Below, piece by piece: positions 55,266 to 64,000 of a stretch of 64,000 bases of DNA (its first letter is position 1; each line of letters opens with the position of its first letter). The DNA is from Imbroritus primus. GTDB taxonomy: Bacteria > Pseudomonadota > Gammaproteobacteria > Burkholderiales > Burkholderiaceae. The translations under genes and the position numbers were made by a program. The notes under the pieces are model-generated. The model made no database searches. It saw only the letters and a list, made by a program, of their open reading frames with translations, and was not told the DNA's origin. Where the stretch lies: the NCBI GenBank assembly GCA_000272025.2, contig AKCV02000016.1, positions 1-64,000 on the forward strand, read 5' to 3'.

Positions 55266-55365
55266 GCGCGGAAGCATCGCTACCACCCCGACCAGCGACT
55301 GATTCAGGCCGTCACCGTATATTGCCCTTATTGCACTGCTCGCCCCCGCACCAGGAACGCCGCCC

Positions 55366-55908
55366 ATGATGAACATCGAAGAAGCCCGCACCCTGTGGGC
55401 GCAGTCCGAGGAAATTGTCAGCGCCGCCGCCGTGCAAGGTGCGCTCGACACCATGGCAGGCGAGATCGCCAGCAAGATGCGCGACCGGTTTCCGCTCGTC
55501 CTGTCGGTGATGGGCGGGGCATGCGTGTTCACAGGCATGCTGCTGCCACGCCTCGATTTTCCGCTGGAATTCGACTACATCCACCTGTCCCGCTACAACA
55601 ACCGCACGGTGGGTGGTGAGATGCAATGGCGCGTGGCGCCGGCCGAGTCGGTCAAGAACCGCACCGTGCTGGTCCTCGACGACATTCTCGATGAAGGCGA
55701 AACCATGGCGGCGATCCGCAACCGGATCCTCGACATGGGCGCGACCGATTTCTACGCCGCCGTGCTGTGCGAGAAAACGCTCACCAAGGAAAAACCGATG
55801 CATCCGGATTTCTGCGGCTTTGCCGTGCCGGACCGCTACGTCTTCGGCTGCGGCATGGACGTGCATGGCTATTGGCGCAACCTGCCGGCCATTCGTGCAC
55901 TGAAGTAA
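55366..55908 (+). CDS. hpt: Hypoxanthine-guanine phosphoribosyltransferase
   Basis: 180-residue type I phosphoribosyltransferase for purine salvage, converting hypoxanthine or guanine with PRPP to the nucleotide. The PRPP-binding motif VLVLDDILDEGETM is at about residues 101-114. The flexible loop region follows YIHLSRYNNRTVGG, and the C-terminal PDRYVFGCGMDVHGYWRNLP is typical of this betaproteobacterial group. It follows ffh by 100 nt. Confidence 0.9.
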   Translation: MMNIEEARTLWAQSEEIVSAAAVQGALDTMAGEIASKMRDRFPLVLSVMGGACVFTGMLLPRLDFPLEFDYIHLSRYNNRTVGGEMQWRVAPAESVKNRTVLVLDDILDEGETMAAIRNRILDMGATDFYAAVLCEKTLTKEKPMHPDFCGFAVPDRYVFGCGMDVHGYWRNLPAIRALK

Positions 55909-56120
55909 GAGCGGGATCAGCATAAGCTTACTGCGCGAGGCGCCCCCCATACGCCATGCCGGGCCTTGGTCAGCGCCCCCGGACAGTTCGCGACAGGTCG
56001 CAATCGGTGGCATGCATTGCGACCGCGATCGCCGCCCGACGCTCCGCTGCTACCCATTGCAGTTTTTTGCTACCAACGTTTGGCTGCCCTCACCTCCGGT
56101 GACGGCTCAGGGACAACAGC

Positions 56121-56987
56121 TCAGGGCCGATCGCTCACGCGCGCAGCGGAAAACGGATTGGCCAGCGTGGTCGTGCCGGCTGGCTTGATGGAACCTGAAC
56201 CGCCAGGGTTCGGAAGTGCGGAGGGAATGGGCATCGCCTGGGCACGCTCCGCACCAGTCGCCGCGCCCGCCGATGCAAGCAGCGGCAGGCTGTCGGCATA
56301 GTGCCAGCGCTGCCACGCCGCATGCACGAGATTTGGATATTCGGCCCGGCCCCGGCTGCCGTTGTAGCGGCCCAGGGCAAGAAACAGGTCGCCGTTCTCG
56401 CGATCGATGTAGTGCCGCAGGATCGTGCAGCCATAGCGCAGATTGCTTTGCAGATGGAACAGCTTGCGCTCGTCGCCATCGCCGATGCTGCGCGTCCAGA
56501 ACGGCATGACCTGCATCAGGCCACGCGCACCAGCGCTGCTGATCGCGTACTTGCGGAAATTGCTTTCCACCTGGATCAGTCCGAGCACCAGCGACGGCTC
56601 AAGCCCGGCACGCTTCGATTCGTAATACACGGTCTCGAGCAGTTCGAGCCGGGCATGCGCCTCGGGGATGCGGTTCTCGAGCCGCTTCGACATGGCCGCC
56701 AGCCACTTTTGGTAGCTGGCATGGTCTGCGGGCGCGGCAAAGCTGACGCGGCGCGGCCGGTCATCGGCAATCGCCGCCGACAACGCGCCACGCACCGCAT
56801 TTGCCAGGAATTCCTCTTGCTGCGCGCCAGCCTGCGCCTGCCCCGGATAGGCCAGGACCGCCAACACCGCCAGCGCGGCCGATGCAGCCCATGTGGTCAA
56901 GCGGGGAGGCAGGCAGGCGGCGCCGACCAGCCCGGCTTGACGCCGGGCTGCAGCACGCATCAGCAAAACGAGGAAAACTCGGTTCAT
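56121..56987 (-). CDS. Lytic transglycosylase (SLT domain)
   Basis: 288-residue periplasmic murein hydrolase. An N-terminal hydrophobic segment serves as signal (to about AQAGA at residue 53). The SLT domain has the catalytic Glu in GLIQVESNFRKYAISSAGARGLMQVMPFW and the later ALGRYNGSRGRAEYPNLV. A Pro/Gly-rich C-terminal tail follows. The AAGG before the ATG is unusually close. It lies 14 nt downstream of proS on the same strand. Confidence 0.9.
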   Translation of the reverse strand: MNRVFLVLLMRAAARRQAGLVGAACLPPRLTTWAASAALAVLAVLAYPGQAQAGAQQEEFLANAVRGALSAAIADDRPRRVSFAAPADHASYQKWLAAMSKRLENRIPEAHARLELLETVYYESKRAGLEPSLVLGLIQVESNFRKYAISSAGARGLMQVMPFWTRSIGDGDERKLFHLQSNLRYGCTILRHYIDRENGDLFLALGRYNGSRGRAEYPNLVHAAWQRWHYADSLPLLASAGAATGAERAQAMPIPSALPNPGGSGSIKPAGTTTLANPFSAARVSDRP

Positions 56988-57001
56988 ATCCTTCCGGTAG
57001 A

Positions 57002-58720
57002 TCAGGCAGCCATTTTCTCGCGTACCGTGGCCAGGACCTCGGCCAGCGGCACCTGTGTTGCTTCCGTGTCGCGTCGCCCCTGGTACTCCACCTTGCCCTC
57101 CTTCAGGCCTCGGTCGCCAACCACTACCCGGTGCGGCACGCCAATCAGTTCCCAATCGGCGAACATGGCGCCCGGGCGTTCGCCACGGTCGTCCATGATC
57201 ACATCGACGCCGGCATCGCGCAGGGCGGCGTACAGCTTGTCGGCTTCCGCACGCACGGCCTCGGAGCGGTCATAGCCCACCGGGCAGATCACCACCTCGA
57301 ACGGCGCGATGGCCGTCGGCCAGATGATGCCGCGCGCATCGTAGTTCTGCTCGATCGCCGCACCGAGGATGCGGGTGATGCCGATGCCATAGCAGCCCAT
57401 CTGCATCGGCGCGGTCTTGCCGTTTTCGTCGAGGTAGGTCGCACCCATCGCCTCGGAATACCGGGCGCCGAGCATGAACACATGGCCCACCTCGATGCCG
57501 CGGCAGATATCCACCACGCCCTTGCCATCCGGCGAGGCATCGCCCTTGACAACATTACGCAGGTCGGCCACTTCCGGCTCGGGCAGGTCGCGACCCCAGT
57601 TGACCCCGGTGTAATGGTGATCTTCCTGGTTCGCGCCGCACACGAAATCGCTCATCTGCGCCACCGTGCGGTCGGCCACCACGCGCACCGGCCCCTTTAC
57701 GCCAATGGGGCCCAGGTAGCCGGGCCGTGTGCCGAAGGTCGCCACGATCTCAGCCTCGGTGGCAAAGCGGTACTCGCCCACGATTTTGCTGGCCTTGATC
57801 TCGTTCAGTTCATGGTCGCCACGCAGCATCAGCAGCCAGATCTCGGCCGCAGCGCCTTCGCGCTCCTTGGCCAGCACGATCGACTTGACGGTATGTGTCA
57901 GGGGAATGCCCAGCAGTTCCGCTACAGCCTCGCATTTGGCGCAGCCCGGCGTGGGCGTGTTGACCAACGGCTGGGCCGGCGCGGCACGCTCCCCCGCCGG
58001 CGCCAGTGCCTCGGCGGCTTCCATGTTGGCAGCGTAGTCGGAGGTCGGGCAGTAGACGATGGCGTCCTCGCCGGTCTCGGCGATCACATGGAACTCGTGC
58101 GAGCCACTGCCGCCAATGGCGCCGTTGTCCGCCGCAACGGCGCGGAAATTCAGACCAAAGCGCGTGAACACGCGGACATAGGCGTCGAACATGTTCTGGT
58201 ACGAGGCGCGCAGGCCGTCCATATCCTTGTCGAACGAGTAGCCGTCCTTCATGGTGAACTCGCGGCCGCGCATGATGCCGAAGCGCGGCCGGCGCTCGTC
58301 GCGGAACTTGATCTGGATCTGGTAGAAATTGACCGGCAACTGCTTGTAGCTGCGGATCTCGGTCCGCGCGATGTCGGTCACCACTTCCTCGGAGGTGGGC
58401 TGCAGCGCGAAGTCACGTTCGTGCCGGTCCTTGAGGCGCAGCATTTCGTCGCCCATCTTGTCCCAGCGCCCGGTTTCCTGCCACAGCTCGGCCGGCTGCA
58501 CCAGCGGCATCGACAGCTCGACCGCGCCGGCGCGGTTCATTTCCTCGCGCACGATTGCTTCCACCTTGCGGATCACGCGCAGGCCCATCGGCATGTACGA
58601 ATAGATGCCGGCACCGAGTTTCTTGATCATGCCGGCGCGCATCATCAGCTTGTGCGAAACGATCTCGGCGTCGGCGGGGGCTTCCTTGAGGGTGGAAATG
58701 AAGAATTGCGAAGCTTTCAT
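57002..58720 (-). CDS. proS: Prolyl-tRNA synthetase (bacterial type with editing domain)
   Basis: ProS (572 residues) charges tRNA-Pro. The class II core begins [20 protein letters not shown] and has [18 protein letters not shown] (motif 2). The INS editing domain lies between motifs 2 and 3 (about residues 225-400). Motif 3 is [14 protein letters not shown]. The C-terminal anticodon-binding domain contains [17 protein letters not shown]. The ATG at 58720 was chosen; upstream codons would add a non-family extension. It is divergent from rppH. Confidence 0.97.
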   Translation of the reverse strand: MKASQFFISTLKEAPADAEIVSHKLMMRAGMIKKLGAGIYSYMPMGLRVIRKVEAIVREEMNRAGAVELSMPLVQPAELWQETGRWDKMGDEMLRLKDRHERDFALQPTSEEVVTDIARTEIRSYKQLPVNFYQIQIKFRDERRPRFGIMRGREFTMKDGYSFDKDMDGLRASYQNMFDAYVRVFTRFGLNFRAVAADNGAIGGSGSHEFHVIAETGEDAIVYCPTSDYAANMEAAEALAPAGERAAPAQPLVNTPTPGCAKCEAVAELLGIPLTHTVKSIVLAKEREGAAAEIWLLMLRGDHELNEIKASKIVGEYRFATEAEIVATFGTRPGYLGPIGVKGPVRVVADRTVAQMSDFVCGANQEDHHYTGVNWGRDLPEPEVADLRNVVKGDASPDGKGVVDICRGIEVGHVFMLGARYSEAMGATYLDENGKTAPMQMGCYGIGITRILGAAIEQNYDARGIIWPTAIAPFEVVICPVGYDRSEAVRAEADKLYAALRDAGVDVIMDDRGERPGAMFADWELIGVPHRVVVGDRGLKEGKVEYQGRRDTEATQVPLAEVLATVREKMAA

Positions 58721-58858
58721 GTGACGTAATGGTCTGGTAAATGGTCGCGAGGCCCGGGCCACAGGCCGCGAGGCGCCACGGAGCAACGGAAGCCGTCGGG
58801 CGGGCCGGCACGTCGAAGGCTACGGGTTGGAGCCGATTCGTTCATGCCGGTGTTCCTT

Positions 58859-58864
58859 TATAAT
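58859..58864 (+). promoter_or_regulatory. -10 element of the rppH operon
   Basis: A perfect TATAAT lies 32 nt before the rppH ATG. The -35 position (about 58836-58841, ATTCGT) is weak. Confidence 0.5.
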
Positions 58865-58896
58865 CGGTGTCATTCTAAAGGATTCGAGGAGCAGTT

Positions 58897-59484
58897 ATGC
58901 TCGATCGTGAAGGCTTTCGCCCAAACGTCGGCATCATCCTCATCAACGCAAGAAACGAGGTATTCTGGGGCAAGCGGATCGGCGAACACTCATGGCAGTT
59001 CCCGCAGGGCGGGATCAAGTATGGGGAAACGCCCGAGCAAGCGATGTATCGCGAACTGTTCGAAGAAACCGGCCTGCTTCCCGAGCATATCAAGATCGTC
59101 GGTCGCACGCGCGACTGGCTGCGCTATGAGGTGCCGGACAAATTCATCCGTCGCGACATCCGTGGACACTATCGTGGGCAGAAGCAGATCTGGTTTCTGC
59201 TGCGCATGGTAGGCCGCGATTGCGATATCCGTTTACGGGCCACTGAGCACCCGGAGTTCGATGCGTGGCGCTGGAACCACTATTGGGTTCCGCTTGAGGC
59301 GGTGATCGAGTTCAAGCGCGAGGTCTACCAGCTCGCCCTGACAGAACTCGCGCGCTACCTGAACCGCGGCGGGCGCCATGGCGCTCAGCGGCGGCGCGAT
59401 CATCCAGGCAAGCAGGAAAGCGCACGCACCGCCGACCCGTGCGCCCTGCCCGTCCATTCAGAGGAATCATTCCGCAAGTCATGA
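58897..59484 (+). CDS. rppH: RNA pyrophosphohydrolase (Nudix)
   Basis: RppH (195 residues) converts 5'-triphosphate mRNA ends to monophosphate and so starts decay. The Nudix box spans residues 38-60 with Gly38, Glu44, Arg52-Glu53 and Glu56-Glu57 all present. [22 protein letters not shown] is the usual start. A C-terminal extension after about residue 155 is basic and variable. GAGGAG precedes the ATG. Its stop overlaps the CNP1-like gene start (ATGA). Confidence 0.95.
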   Translation: MLDREGFRPNVGIILINARNEVFWGKRIGEHSWQFPQGGIKYGETPEQAMYRELFEETGLLPEHIKIVGRTRDWLRYEVPDKFIRRDIRGHYRGQKQIWFLLRMVGRDCDIRLRATEHPEFDAWRWNHYWVPLEAVIEFKREVYQLALTELARYLNRGGRHGAQRRRDHPGKQESARTADPCALPVHSEESFRKS

Positions 59485-60032
59485 GAAACGCCGCACGCAC
59501 TCTTTCGGTCCTGGCGCTCGCCGGCCTGCTGGCCGCCTGCGCCAGCAAGAAACCTGCCGAGGAAGAAGAAGGCATTGTCGATTTCTTCGCGCCCAAGCCG
59601 TTCCATGAAACCTCGGTGCCGCTGCCGGCGCCGCCGGTCGACAAGGATGCCATTCCGTTCTATGTGGGCCAGTCGCCCCTGAAGTTTGCCGTCGATCCGA
59701 AATCGGTTGCGGTCGGCAGCGATGACGTGGTGCGCTACACGGTGATCATCACCAGCCCCAGCGGCGCACGCAATGTCAGCTTCGAGGGTATCCGCTGCCA
59801 GACGCGTGAGCGCAAGCTCTACGCCACGCTGCGCATCAGCGACAACACGTGGACGCGCAATATGTCGAAGGATGAGGATGGCTGGCAGGTGATGAACAGC
59901 CTGGCGGCAAACAGCTACGGCCGCGCCCTGGCGAACGACTACTTCTGCGACGGCCGCACCGTTGCCGGCTCGGCCCAGTCGCTGGTACAGCGCATGCGCA
60001 ACGAGGGATTCCGCAAGCCACTCACGTACTGA
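59481..60032 (+). CDS. CNP1-like lipoprotein
   Basis: 183-residue lipoprotein. The signal peptide ends in [11 protein letters not shown] (lipidated Cys near residue 20). An acidic stretch (PAEEEEG) and a globular domain with [23 protein letters not shown] and [20 protein letters not shown] follow. The family is named from a cryptic neisserial protein and has no known function. Translational coupling to rppH is indicated by the 4-nt overlap. It is convergent with proB. Confidence 0.85.
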   Translation: MRNAARTLSVLALAGLLAACASKKPAEEEEGIVDFFAPKPFHETSVPLPAPPVDKDAIPFYVGQSPLKFAVDPKSVAVGSDDVVRYTVIITSPSGARNVSFEGIRCQTRERKLYATLRISDNTWTRNMSKDEDGWQVMNSLAANSYGRALANDYFCDGRTVAGSAQSLVQRMRNEGFRKPLTY

Positions 60033-60070
60033 TCGCCCAGGAACCGGCGCACGTGTCGCGCCAGCCTGGC

Positions 60071-61189
60071 TTAGACGACGACCAGGTTGTCGCGGTGCAC
60101 CAGTTCCACCGCGTTGACGTAGCCGAGGATCGTGGCGATCTGGCTCGACGGTTTGCGCACGATGCGCCGCGCTTCGGAACTCGCGTAATTAGTAATGCCG
60201 CGCGCAATCTCGCGGCCGTCAAGGTCCACGCACGCTACCACATCGCCGCGCGCGAACTCGCCCTGCACTTCGATCACACCGATCGGCAGCAGCGACTTCC
60301 CTTCCCCGACCAGCTTCTCCACCGCACCCGCATCGATGACGACGCGCCCGCGCAATTGCAGGTGGTCGGCCATCCACTGCTTGCGCGCGGTCAGGCGGCC
60401 GGTCGGCGCGCGCAGCTGGGTACCGATGAGCTCGCCGGCAGCAAGGCGCTCCAGCACCTTGGGTTCGCGCCCCGAAGCAATGATGGTGTCGGCCCCCGAC
60501 TTGGCCGCACGCTTGGCGGCAAGAATCTTGGTGAGCATGCCGCCCTTGCCGATGCTCGAACCTGCGCCACCGGCCATCGATTCGAGTTCGGGCGTGCCCG
60601 CCACCGCCTCATGCACGAACTCCGCGTCGGCATGCTTGCGCGGATCGGCAGTGTAGAGGCCCGCCTGGTCAGTCAGGATGACAAGCGCGTCGCCTTCGAT
60701 GAGATTGGTCACCAAGGCGCCGAGCGTGTCATTGTCTCCGACCTTGATTTCATCGGTAACGACCGTGTCGTTCTCGTTGATGATCGGCACGACGCCGAAT
60801 TCCAGCAGCGCCAGCAGCGTCGACCGGGCATTGAGATAGCGCTCGCGATCGGCCAGGTCAGCATGCGTCAGCAGGACCTGAGCGGTGCGGATGTCATGGC
60901 TCGCAAATTGCGATTCGTAAACCTGGGCCAGCCCCATCTGCCCCACCGCCGCCGCCGCCTGCAATTCATGCAGGGCCGTGGGCCGCTTGCGCCAGCCGAG
61001 GCGCTGCATGCCTTCGGCAATCGCGCCGGAACTGACCAGCACCACTTCCTTGCCAGCCGCGCGCAGGGCCGCGATCTGCCCGGCCCACTGCGCAATGGCC
61101 GCATGATCGAGCCCGCGCCCGTCATTCGTCACCAGACTCGAACCTACCTTGACGACAATCCGCTTGGCGTCAGCAATGACGGAACGCAT
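60071..61189 (-). CDS. proB: Glutamate 5-kinase
   Basis: ProB (372 residues) phosphorylates glutamate, the first proline step, with feedback control by proline. The amino acid kinase domain has [45 protein letters not shown] and [13 protein letters not shown]. The C-terminal PUA domain (about 277-372) has [20 protein letters not shown]. It ends a ribosomal-protein/GTPase operon (rplU-rpmA-obgE-proB), a common arrangement. Confidence 0.97.
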   Translation of the reverse strand: MRSVIADAKRIVVKVGSSLVTNDGRGLDHAAIAQWAGQIAALRAAGKEVVLVSSGAIAEGMQRLGWRKRPTALHELQAAAAVGQMGLAQVYESQFASHDIRTAQVLLTHADLADRERYLNARSTLLALLEFGVVPIINENDTVVTDEIKVGDNDTLGALVTNLIEGDALVILTDQAGLYTADPRKHADAEFVHEAVAGTPELESMAGGAGSSIGKGGMLTKILAAKRAAKSGADTIIASGREPKVLERLAAGELIGTQLRAPTGRLTARKQWMADHLQLRGRVVIDAGAVEKLVGEGKSLLPIGVIEVQGEFARGDVVACVDLDGREIARGITNYASSEARRIVRKPSSQIATILGYVNAVELVHRDNLVVV

Positions 61190-61194
61190 GATGG

Positions 61195-62307
<1,113 letters not shown>

Positions 62308-62436
62308 TCACTTCCGCTCGAGCTGGGAGGCGGCCGGCGCCCTTCGGGCCTGTCCGGACGGCCACGCCAGGCAGTCAATAGATGGCGGCAGGAACGGCCA
62401 ACCTGACCGGCTGCCGCCCCAAACCTGCGCCACAAA

Positions 62437-62470
62437 CGAAAAGGCCCCGCTCAACATCAAGCGGGGCCTT
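62437..62470 (-). terminator. Terminator-like hairpin between rpmA and obgE
   Basis: AAGGCCCCGC / GCGGGGCCTT form a 10-bp stem with a 10-nt loop on the minus strand, 28 nt after the rpmA stop. It is followed by TTTTCG only. It may attenuate transcription into obgE-proB. Confidence 0.7.
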
Positions 62471-62497
62471 GCTGCAGGCGGTTGCTGCGCAGGCAGG

Positions 62498-62758
62498 TCA
62501 GGCTGCCGGAACGACCAGCACCATCTGCTTCTTCGCAGCGCCCTTCACGGTGAACTGCACGTGGCCATCGACCAGTGCAAACAGCGTGTGGTCCTTGCCC
62601 ATGCCGACGTTCTCGCCAGCGTGAACACGGGTACCGCGCTGACGCACGATGATGCCGCCGGCATTGATGGCCTGGCCACCATACACCTTCACACCCAGGC
62701 GCTTCGACTCGGAATCACGTCCGTTCCGTGTGGAACCGCCGCCTTTTTTCTGTGCCAT
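62498..62758 (-). CDS. rpmA: 50S ribosomal protein L27
   Basis: L27 (86 residues) lies at the peptidyl-transferase centre. It starts [19 protein letters not shown] and has [17 protein letters not shown], all typical. The N-terminal tail needs no Firmicutes-type cleavage. It follows rplU by 48 nt. Confidence 0.98.
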   Translation of the reverse strand: MAQKKGGGSTRNGRDSESKRLGVKVYGGQAINAGGIIVRQRGTRVHAGENVGMGKDHTLFALVDGHVQFTVKGAAKKQMVLVVPAA

Positions 62759-62806
62759 GACTTTACTCCTGTCCGGTTACGTTATCGGTTAAGGGGTTGA
62801 CGATGT

Positions 62807-63118
62807 TCAGCCAACGATCGCGTCGATACGCAGCTCGGTGTAGTTCTGACGATGGCCCTGGCGCTTTTGATAGTGCTTGCGACGGCGCATCTTGAAAATC
62901 TTCACCTTGTCGTGACGACCATGGGAGATAACGGTAGCCTTGACGGAAGCCCCGCTCACCAGCGGCGTACCAAACTTGATCTGGTCGCCGGCGCCCATTG
63001 CGAGCACCTGGTCAAGCGTGATTTCTGCGCCAACGTCCGCCGGTATCTGTTCTACTTTGAGTTTTTCGCCAGCAGCAACCTTGTATTGCTTGCCGCCGGT
63101 TTTTATGACCGCGTACAT
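62807..63118 (-). CDS. rplU: 50S ribosomal protein L21
   Basis: L21 (103 residues) binds 23S rRNA. It starts [19 protein letters not shown] at 63118 and has [21 protein letters not shown], the rRNA-binding signature. It heads the rplU-rpmA-obgE-proB group. A good promoter lies about 270 nt upstream. Confidence 0.98.
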   Translation of the reverse strand: MYAVIKTGGKQYKVAAGEKLKVEQIPADVGAEITLDQVLAMGAGDQIKFGTPLVSGASVKATVISHGRHDKVKIFKMRRRKHYQKRQGHRQNYTELRIDAIVG

Positions 63119-63273
63119 TGTTGAAACCCTCATGAAATGAGACTGATGGCAAGGCATGCGCCCTGCCGGAATCGCTTCTGCCGGAAAAATCCGGAAGAAC
63201 TCGCGATTATACAAAGACTTAGCGAAAAACGCAAAGAAACAGATCGGCCACCGAAATGTGACCGAAACGCCCC

Positions 63274-63384
63274 TCAGAGCTCGTAGGCCAGCAGGAAGCC
63301 GGTCAGCGCGGCGAACGCAACCCACAGGGCACGGCGGCGCATGACTCTGTCGGACGATTTGGAGGATGAGGTCTTGGGCAGCAT
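63274..63384 (-). CDS. Possible 36-residue single-helix membrane peptide
   Basis: Small frame starting [18 protein letters not shown] followed by a hydrophobic helix ([17 protein letters not shown]) that ends at the stop. The ATG lies 6 nt after a perfect TATAAT on the minus strand, so the transcript would be almost leaderless. The positive-inside arrangement of a basic N-terminus and one helix looks like a genuine membrane peptide. I do not recognise the family. Alternatively it is only part of the rplU leader. Confidence 0.45.
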   Translation of the reverse strand: MLPKTSSSKSSDRVMRRRALWVAFAALTGFLLAYEL

Positions 63385-63390
63385 GCCTTT

Positions 63391-63418
63391 ATTATAGAGT
63401 CAACCACGGCGTGCTCAA
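63391..63418 (-). promoter_or_regulatory. Promoter of the small gene and rplU operon
   Basis: On the minus strand TTGAGC (63413-63418) and a perfect TATAAT (63391-63396) are 16 nt apart. Transcription would start at about 63384, at the ATG of the 36-codon frame and about 266 nt before rplU. Confidence 0.6.
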
Positions 63419-63466
63419 GCGCCTTGCGGCAGTTGCCGCGCCAGCCACTGCGACCGCTTCCGCATA

Positions 63467-63472
63467 TATAAT
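63467..63472 (+). promoter_or_regulatory. -10 element of ispB
   Basis: A perfect TATAAT lies 20 nt before the ispB GTG on the plus strand. No clear -35 is visible. Confidence 0.45.
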
Positions 63473-63491
63473 CATCCGGTTTCGCGTCACG

Positions 63492-64000
63492 GTGACCATT
63501 TTGCCTCAAACCTCCACCACGTCCCTGCTCGAGCCGATCGCCGCCGATATGCGCGCGGTCGACGCCGTCATCCGCCAGCACCTGAACTCGGAAGTGGTGC
63601 TGATCAGCCAGATCGCCGACTACATCATTGCCGCAGGCGGCAAGCGTCTGCGTCCCGTGATCCTGCTGCTGATCGCCAACGCCCTCGGTTACCGCGGCAC
63701 GGCTCATCATGCGCTGGCTGGCGTGGTGGAATTCATCCACACCGCCACGCTGCTGCACGATGACGTGGTCGACGAATCGGATCTGCGGCGCGGGCGCGAC
63801 ACAGCGAATGCCGTGTTCGGCAATGCCGCGAGCGTGCTGGTGGGGGACTTCCTGTACTCCCGCGCTTTCCAGATGATGGTCAGCGCCGACAATATGCGCG
63901 TGATGCAGATCCTGTCGGACGCCACCAACGTCATTGCCGAAGGCGAGGTCCTGCAGCTGCTGAACATGCACGACCCGGACGTGACCCAGGAGCGCTACCT
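63492..64000 (+). CDS. ispB: Octaprenyl diphosphate synthase (3' end cut by window edge)
   Basis: Trans-isoprenyl diphosphate synthase that makes the ubiquinone side chain. The first 169 codons are present. Residues 34-63 read SEVVLISQIADYIIAAGGKRLRPV and continue; the first Asp-rich motif is DDVVD (90-94), followed by LRRGRDTANAVFGN. The start is taken as GTG 63492 (MTILPQTS); a TTG at 63501 is also possible. The second Asp-rich motif and C-terminus lie beyond the window. Confidence 0.93.
   Translation, partial: MTILPQTSTTSLLEPIAADMRAVDAVIRQHLNSEVVLISQIADYIIAAGGKRLRPVILLLIANALGYRGTAHHALAGVVEFIHTATLLHDDVVDESDLRRGRDTANAVFGNAASVLVGDFLYSRAFQMMVSADNMRVMQILSDATNVIAEGEVLQLLNMHDPDVTQERY

Noticed and set aside
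55909-56120. Convergent gap between hpt and the lytic transglycosylase gene
   Set aside because: Searched for small genes and terminators. Only weak GC-rich hairpins without T runs were seen, so nothing is reported.

Overview
The window is a 64-kb stretch of high-GC chromosomal DNA from a betaproteobacterium. Gene order and protein sequences fit the Burkholderiaceae, most likely a Cupriavidus or Ralstonia relative. The supporting blocks are rplU-rpmA-obgE-proB beside ispB, rppH divergent from proS, ffh beside the ccsA-like gene and pilSR-ampD, aroQ-accB-accC-prmA, rnb-tonB-aroE-mtgA, and an AAKK-repeat histone H1-like protein. The genus assignment is inference. I see no rRNA, tRNA, CRISPR array, transposase or prophage gene.

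Layout. 1-3.9 kb: gapA (truncated by the window edge), tkt, and divergent rsmE. 4.0-5.4 kb: a secreted RNase Sa/barnase-type ribonuclease followed by its barstar-like inhibitor. 5.4-13 kb: maeB, the thiL-pgpA-pncC cluster, pyrF with a DmeF-like metal exporter, and an EamA permease. 13-14.4 kb: corA behind a good promoter and a leader of about 325 nt that carries a 27-codon reading frame and mutually exclusive hairpins. 14.5-16.6 kb: an unrecognised 691-residue protein of visibly lower GC. 16.7-24.3 kb: mtgA, aroE, a TonB-like gene, rnb, ubiC, a YqiA-like esterase and mpl, all on the minus strand. 24.4-32.6 kb: a plus-strand run with a degenerate nucleotidyltransferase-like gene, a TlpA-like thioredoxin, aroQ-accBC-prmA, a DUF3426 protein, tpx, a PfkB kinase and a glycine-zipper lipoprotein. 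32.9-36.8 kb: the H1-like gene, a gene-poor gap of about 1.3 kb, and an OmpR/EnvZ-type two-component system. 36.8-43.5 kb: a methyltransferase-like gene, tctBA, an M81 (MlrC-like) metallopeptidase, a Bug/TctC receptor and a LysR regulator, which looks like one uptake and catabolic locus. 43.6-48.3 kb: nrdA and nrdB, with paired NrdR boxes upstream and a palindromic repeat element between the genes. 48.4-53.8 kb: ampD, pilR, pilS, a PP0621-like small protein and a CcsA-like protein. 53.9-64 kb: ffh, a hypoxanthine phosphoribosyltransferase, a lytic transglycosylase, proS, rppH, a CNP1-like lipoprotein, proB, obgE, rpmA, rplU, a possible leaderless 36-codon gene, and the first part of ispB.

Most of the window is housekeeping: central carbon metabolism, fatty acid, shikimate and ubiquinone precursors, peptidoglycan synthesis and recycling, dNTP synthesis, translation, and secretion. 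The less ordinary parts are the corA leader, the orphan 691-residue protein, the RNase/inhibitor pair, the 1.3-kb gap beside the H1 gene, the repeat inside nrdAB, and the small reading frame at the rplU promoter.
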